DNA from: an uncultured Planctomycetaceae bacterium
GTDB taxonomy: Bacteria; Planctomycetota; Planctomycetia; Planctomycetales; Planctomycetaceae
Assembly: GCA_937952455.1 (NCBI GenBank)
Contig: CALFYU010000530.1
Location: 1-10,011, forward strand
Direction: 5' to 3'
DNA: 10,011 nt
The first letter of the stretch is position 1. The number at the start of each line of letters is the position of its first letter. A program made the position numbers and the translations under genes. This document shows, piece after piece, positions 8,424 through 10,011 of this stretch. Under the pieces are notes generated by a model. It was not told the DNA's origin, made no database searches, and saw only the letters and a list, made by a program, of their open reading frames with translations.

Positions 8424-10011
8424 ATGAGGAATCCTGTCACAACCTGTTCACTTTGGTCGTTGCCGCTGTTGGTGGTGGCATGGCTCACGCCGGCTTTGTA
8501 TGCCGGTGAAGCGACAGCTCCGGATTTTCGCAATGATGTGATTCCGCTGCTGACGAAATTGAGTTGCAACAGCGGCGGTTGCCACGGGAAGTCGATGGGG
8601 CAGGGGGGGCTGAAGCTTTCACTGTTCGGGTTTTACCCCGACCGGGATCACGCGGCGCTGGTGCGCGAGGGGCGGAGTCGTCGCGTCTTGCCAGCAGCGC
8701 CGGATCGCAGTTTGCTATTGCGAAAGGCGACCGGAAGGATTCCACACGGCGGCGGGAGGAGGCTCGCGGCGGACTCCGAAGGATATCAACTCCTTTATCG
8801 TTGGATTGAAACCGGTGCCGGCGGACCTCGGGACGACGGTCCGACATTGGAGCGGCTGACGGTTTCGCCCGATCGCGAGGTGCTCACGCCCGGTTCACTG
8901 CGGCAGTTGTCGGTCACGGCGCACTTTTCCGACGGCGAGTCCCGCGACGTCACGGGCCGTGCCATATTTGAGTCCAACGATGCCGAGATCGCCGAGGTTG
9001 ATGAGGCAGGGTTGATTACGACCAAGTCCAGCGGCGGACTATTCGCCGTGATGGTCCGCTTCGGCGACAAGATCGCCGCGTTTGAAGGGACAATTCCGTT
9101 TCATTCCACACCGGCTGTCGCGGCGGCGTCGCGTCCGGCGGATGACGAACTGTCGGACATTGACCGTGCGCTGTGGCGGCAATGGGATCGACTGGGAATT
9201 GTGCCCTCGCCGTTGGCGGGAGACGCCGATTTCATTCGCCGTGCGACCATCGACATTTGCGGCACGTTGCCCACACCGGCGGAGGTCAGCGACTATCTCT
9301 CGGACGACCGGCCGGATAAGCAGATGCTGTTGGTCGATCGATTGTTAAAACGCCCGGAATACGCCAGCTACTTCGCCCAAAAATGGGCGGCGATTTTGAA
9401 AAATCGTGGCGGGGGCTATTCGACGAGCAAACAACGGGCCGGCACGGCGTTGTTCTCCGCCTGGATCCGCGACTCGATTGCCTCCAACAAGCCGTACGAT
9501 CGTTTTGTGGCGGAGATTCTGACGGCGACCGGCAGTCAGCAGTCCAACCCGCCCACGATTTGGTATCGCGCGACCCGCACCCCCCAGGAATATGTGGAGT
9601 CGATCGCGCAGGCATTCTTAGGCGTCCGTATTCAATGCGCGCAATGCCATCACCACCCGGCGGAGCGCTGGAGTCAGGAGGACTACTACGGGCTGGCTGC
9701 AGTGTTTGCCCGCATCGGTCGGAAGGGGGGCTTTGCCGACGCGGAGGTTCCCACGAACGAATTAATATTCGTCAGAACTACCGGTACGATGCGGCATCCG
9801 CGGACACAGGAAACCATGCAGCCGCGCGCCTTGGGCGGTCCGTTGTTGCCCAACGGCCGTTACGACGATCCGCGCCGCGGTTTTGCCGCATGGTTGACGT
9901 CGGCGGAGAATCCCTTTTTTGCCCGTACGATGGCCAACCGCCTGTGGGGGCATTTTATGGGCCGCGGGATTATTCATCCGATTGACGACTCGCGCAGCAC
10001 CAATCCGCCCA
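8424..10011 (+). CDS. DUF1549/DUF1553 cytochrome-like exported protein, 5' part (runs off window)
   Basis: ATG at 8424 opens a frame with no stop to the window edge, giving 529 residues of a longer protein. A signal peptide covers about 1-27 (cleavage after ALYA). Next comes a PSCyt1-like segment with CNSGGCH (C48, C53, H54) and 'GLKLSLFGF', then a bacterial Ig-like (Big_2) domain at about 142-226. DUF1549 (PSCyt2) begins near 240, with 'DFIRRATIDICGTLPTPAEV' near its start, and includes CAQCHHHP (C405, C408, H409) followed by 'WSQEDYYGLAAVF'. DUF1553 (PSD1) starts near 465 with 'ALGGPLLPNGRYDDPR' and 'NPFFARTMANRLWGHFMGRG'; its end is beyond the window. The family is characteristic of Planctomycetes; the cysteine motifs suggest covalent heme c, but function is not established. 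It follows the PPC gene by 41 bases and is probably co-transcribed. The Shine-Dalgarno site is weak. No frameshift is seen. Confidence 0.93.
   Translation, partial: MRNPVTTCSLWSLPLLVVAWLTPALYAGEATAPDFRNDVIPLLTKLSCNSGGCHGKSMGQGGLKLSLFGFYPDRDHAALVREGRSRRVLPAAPDRSLLLRKATGRIPHGGGRRLAADSEGYQLLYRWIETGAGGPRDDGPTLERLTVSPDREVLTPGSLRQLSVTAHFSDGESRDVTGRAIFESNDAEIAEVDEAGLITTKSSGGLFAVMVRFGDKIAAFEGTIPFHSTPAVAAASRPADDELSDIDRALWRQWDRLGIVPSPLAGDADFIRRATIDICGTLPTPAEVSDYLSDDRPDKQMLLVDRLLKRPEYASYFAQKWAAILKNRGGGYSTSKQRAGTALFSAWIRDSIASNKPYDRFVAEILTATGSQQSNPPTIWYRATRTPQEYVESIAQAFLGVRIQCAQCHHHPAERWSQEDYYGLAAVFARIGRKGGFADAEVPTNELIFVRTTGTMRHPRTQETMQPRALGGPLLPNGRYDDPRRGFAAWLTSAENPFFARTMANRLWGHFMGRGIIHPIDDSRSTNPP

Noticed and set aside
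9383..9985. A 200-codon + strand frame near the right end
   Set aside because: It lies in another frame inside the DUF1549/DUF1553 gene, whose own frame carries the conserved CXXCH and DUF1553 motifs and stays open throughout.

Overview
The window looks like chromosomal DNA from a planctomycete, probably of the order Planctomycetales. The main reason is the right-hand part: a secreted protein with pre-peptidase C-terminal (PPC) domains, followed directly by a DUF1549/DUF1553 protein with two cytochrome c-like motifs. That gene pair is a hallmark of Planctomycetes and is multiplied many times in their genomes. Other signs agree: moderately GC-rich DNA, weak or absent Shine-Dalgarno sites at several genes, and FHA domains attached to secretion genes. 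I do not assign a genus. All convincing genes are on the + strand.

Left part (1-5678): the distal part of a Tad/Flp (type IVc) pilus assembly operon. In order it holds the end of an unrecognised gene, a CpaB/RcpC-like periplasmic protein with an SAF domain, a CpaF/TadA motor ATPase with an extra N-terminal FHA-like domain, the two inner-membrane platform proteins TadB and TadC, and a small single-span membrane protein with a cytoplasmic FHA-like domain. CpaF would power the TadB/TadC platform to assemble or retract a Flp pilus, with CpaB on the outer side of the membrane. The pilin, prepilin peptidase, secretin and CpaE/TadZ genes are not in the window and may lie upstream or elsewhere. Both FHA-like domains lack part of the residue set that binds phosphothreonine, so they may be scaffolds rather than phospho-readers.

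Middle (5679-5883): a 205-base gap without a gene. It contains an unbroken 14-bp hairpin with a 4-base loop, a small inverted repeat, and a perfect GGAGGT with no ordinary start codon at the right distance. It is the natural boundary between the pilus operon and the next unit.

Right part (5884-10011): a likely two-gene operon for exported proteins, the PPC-domain protein and the DUF1549/DUF1553 protein. The second gene stays open to the window edge and is cut off there. Its first heme-like motif has the unusual spacing CX4CH.

I found no tRNA, rRNA, CRISPR array, insertion sequence, phage gene or origin. Nothing seen amounts to a clearly new system. The most useful leads are the intergenic hairpin, the odd start region of the PPC gene, and the paired degenerate FHA domains in a pilus locus.
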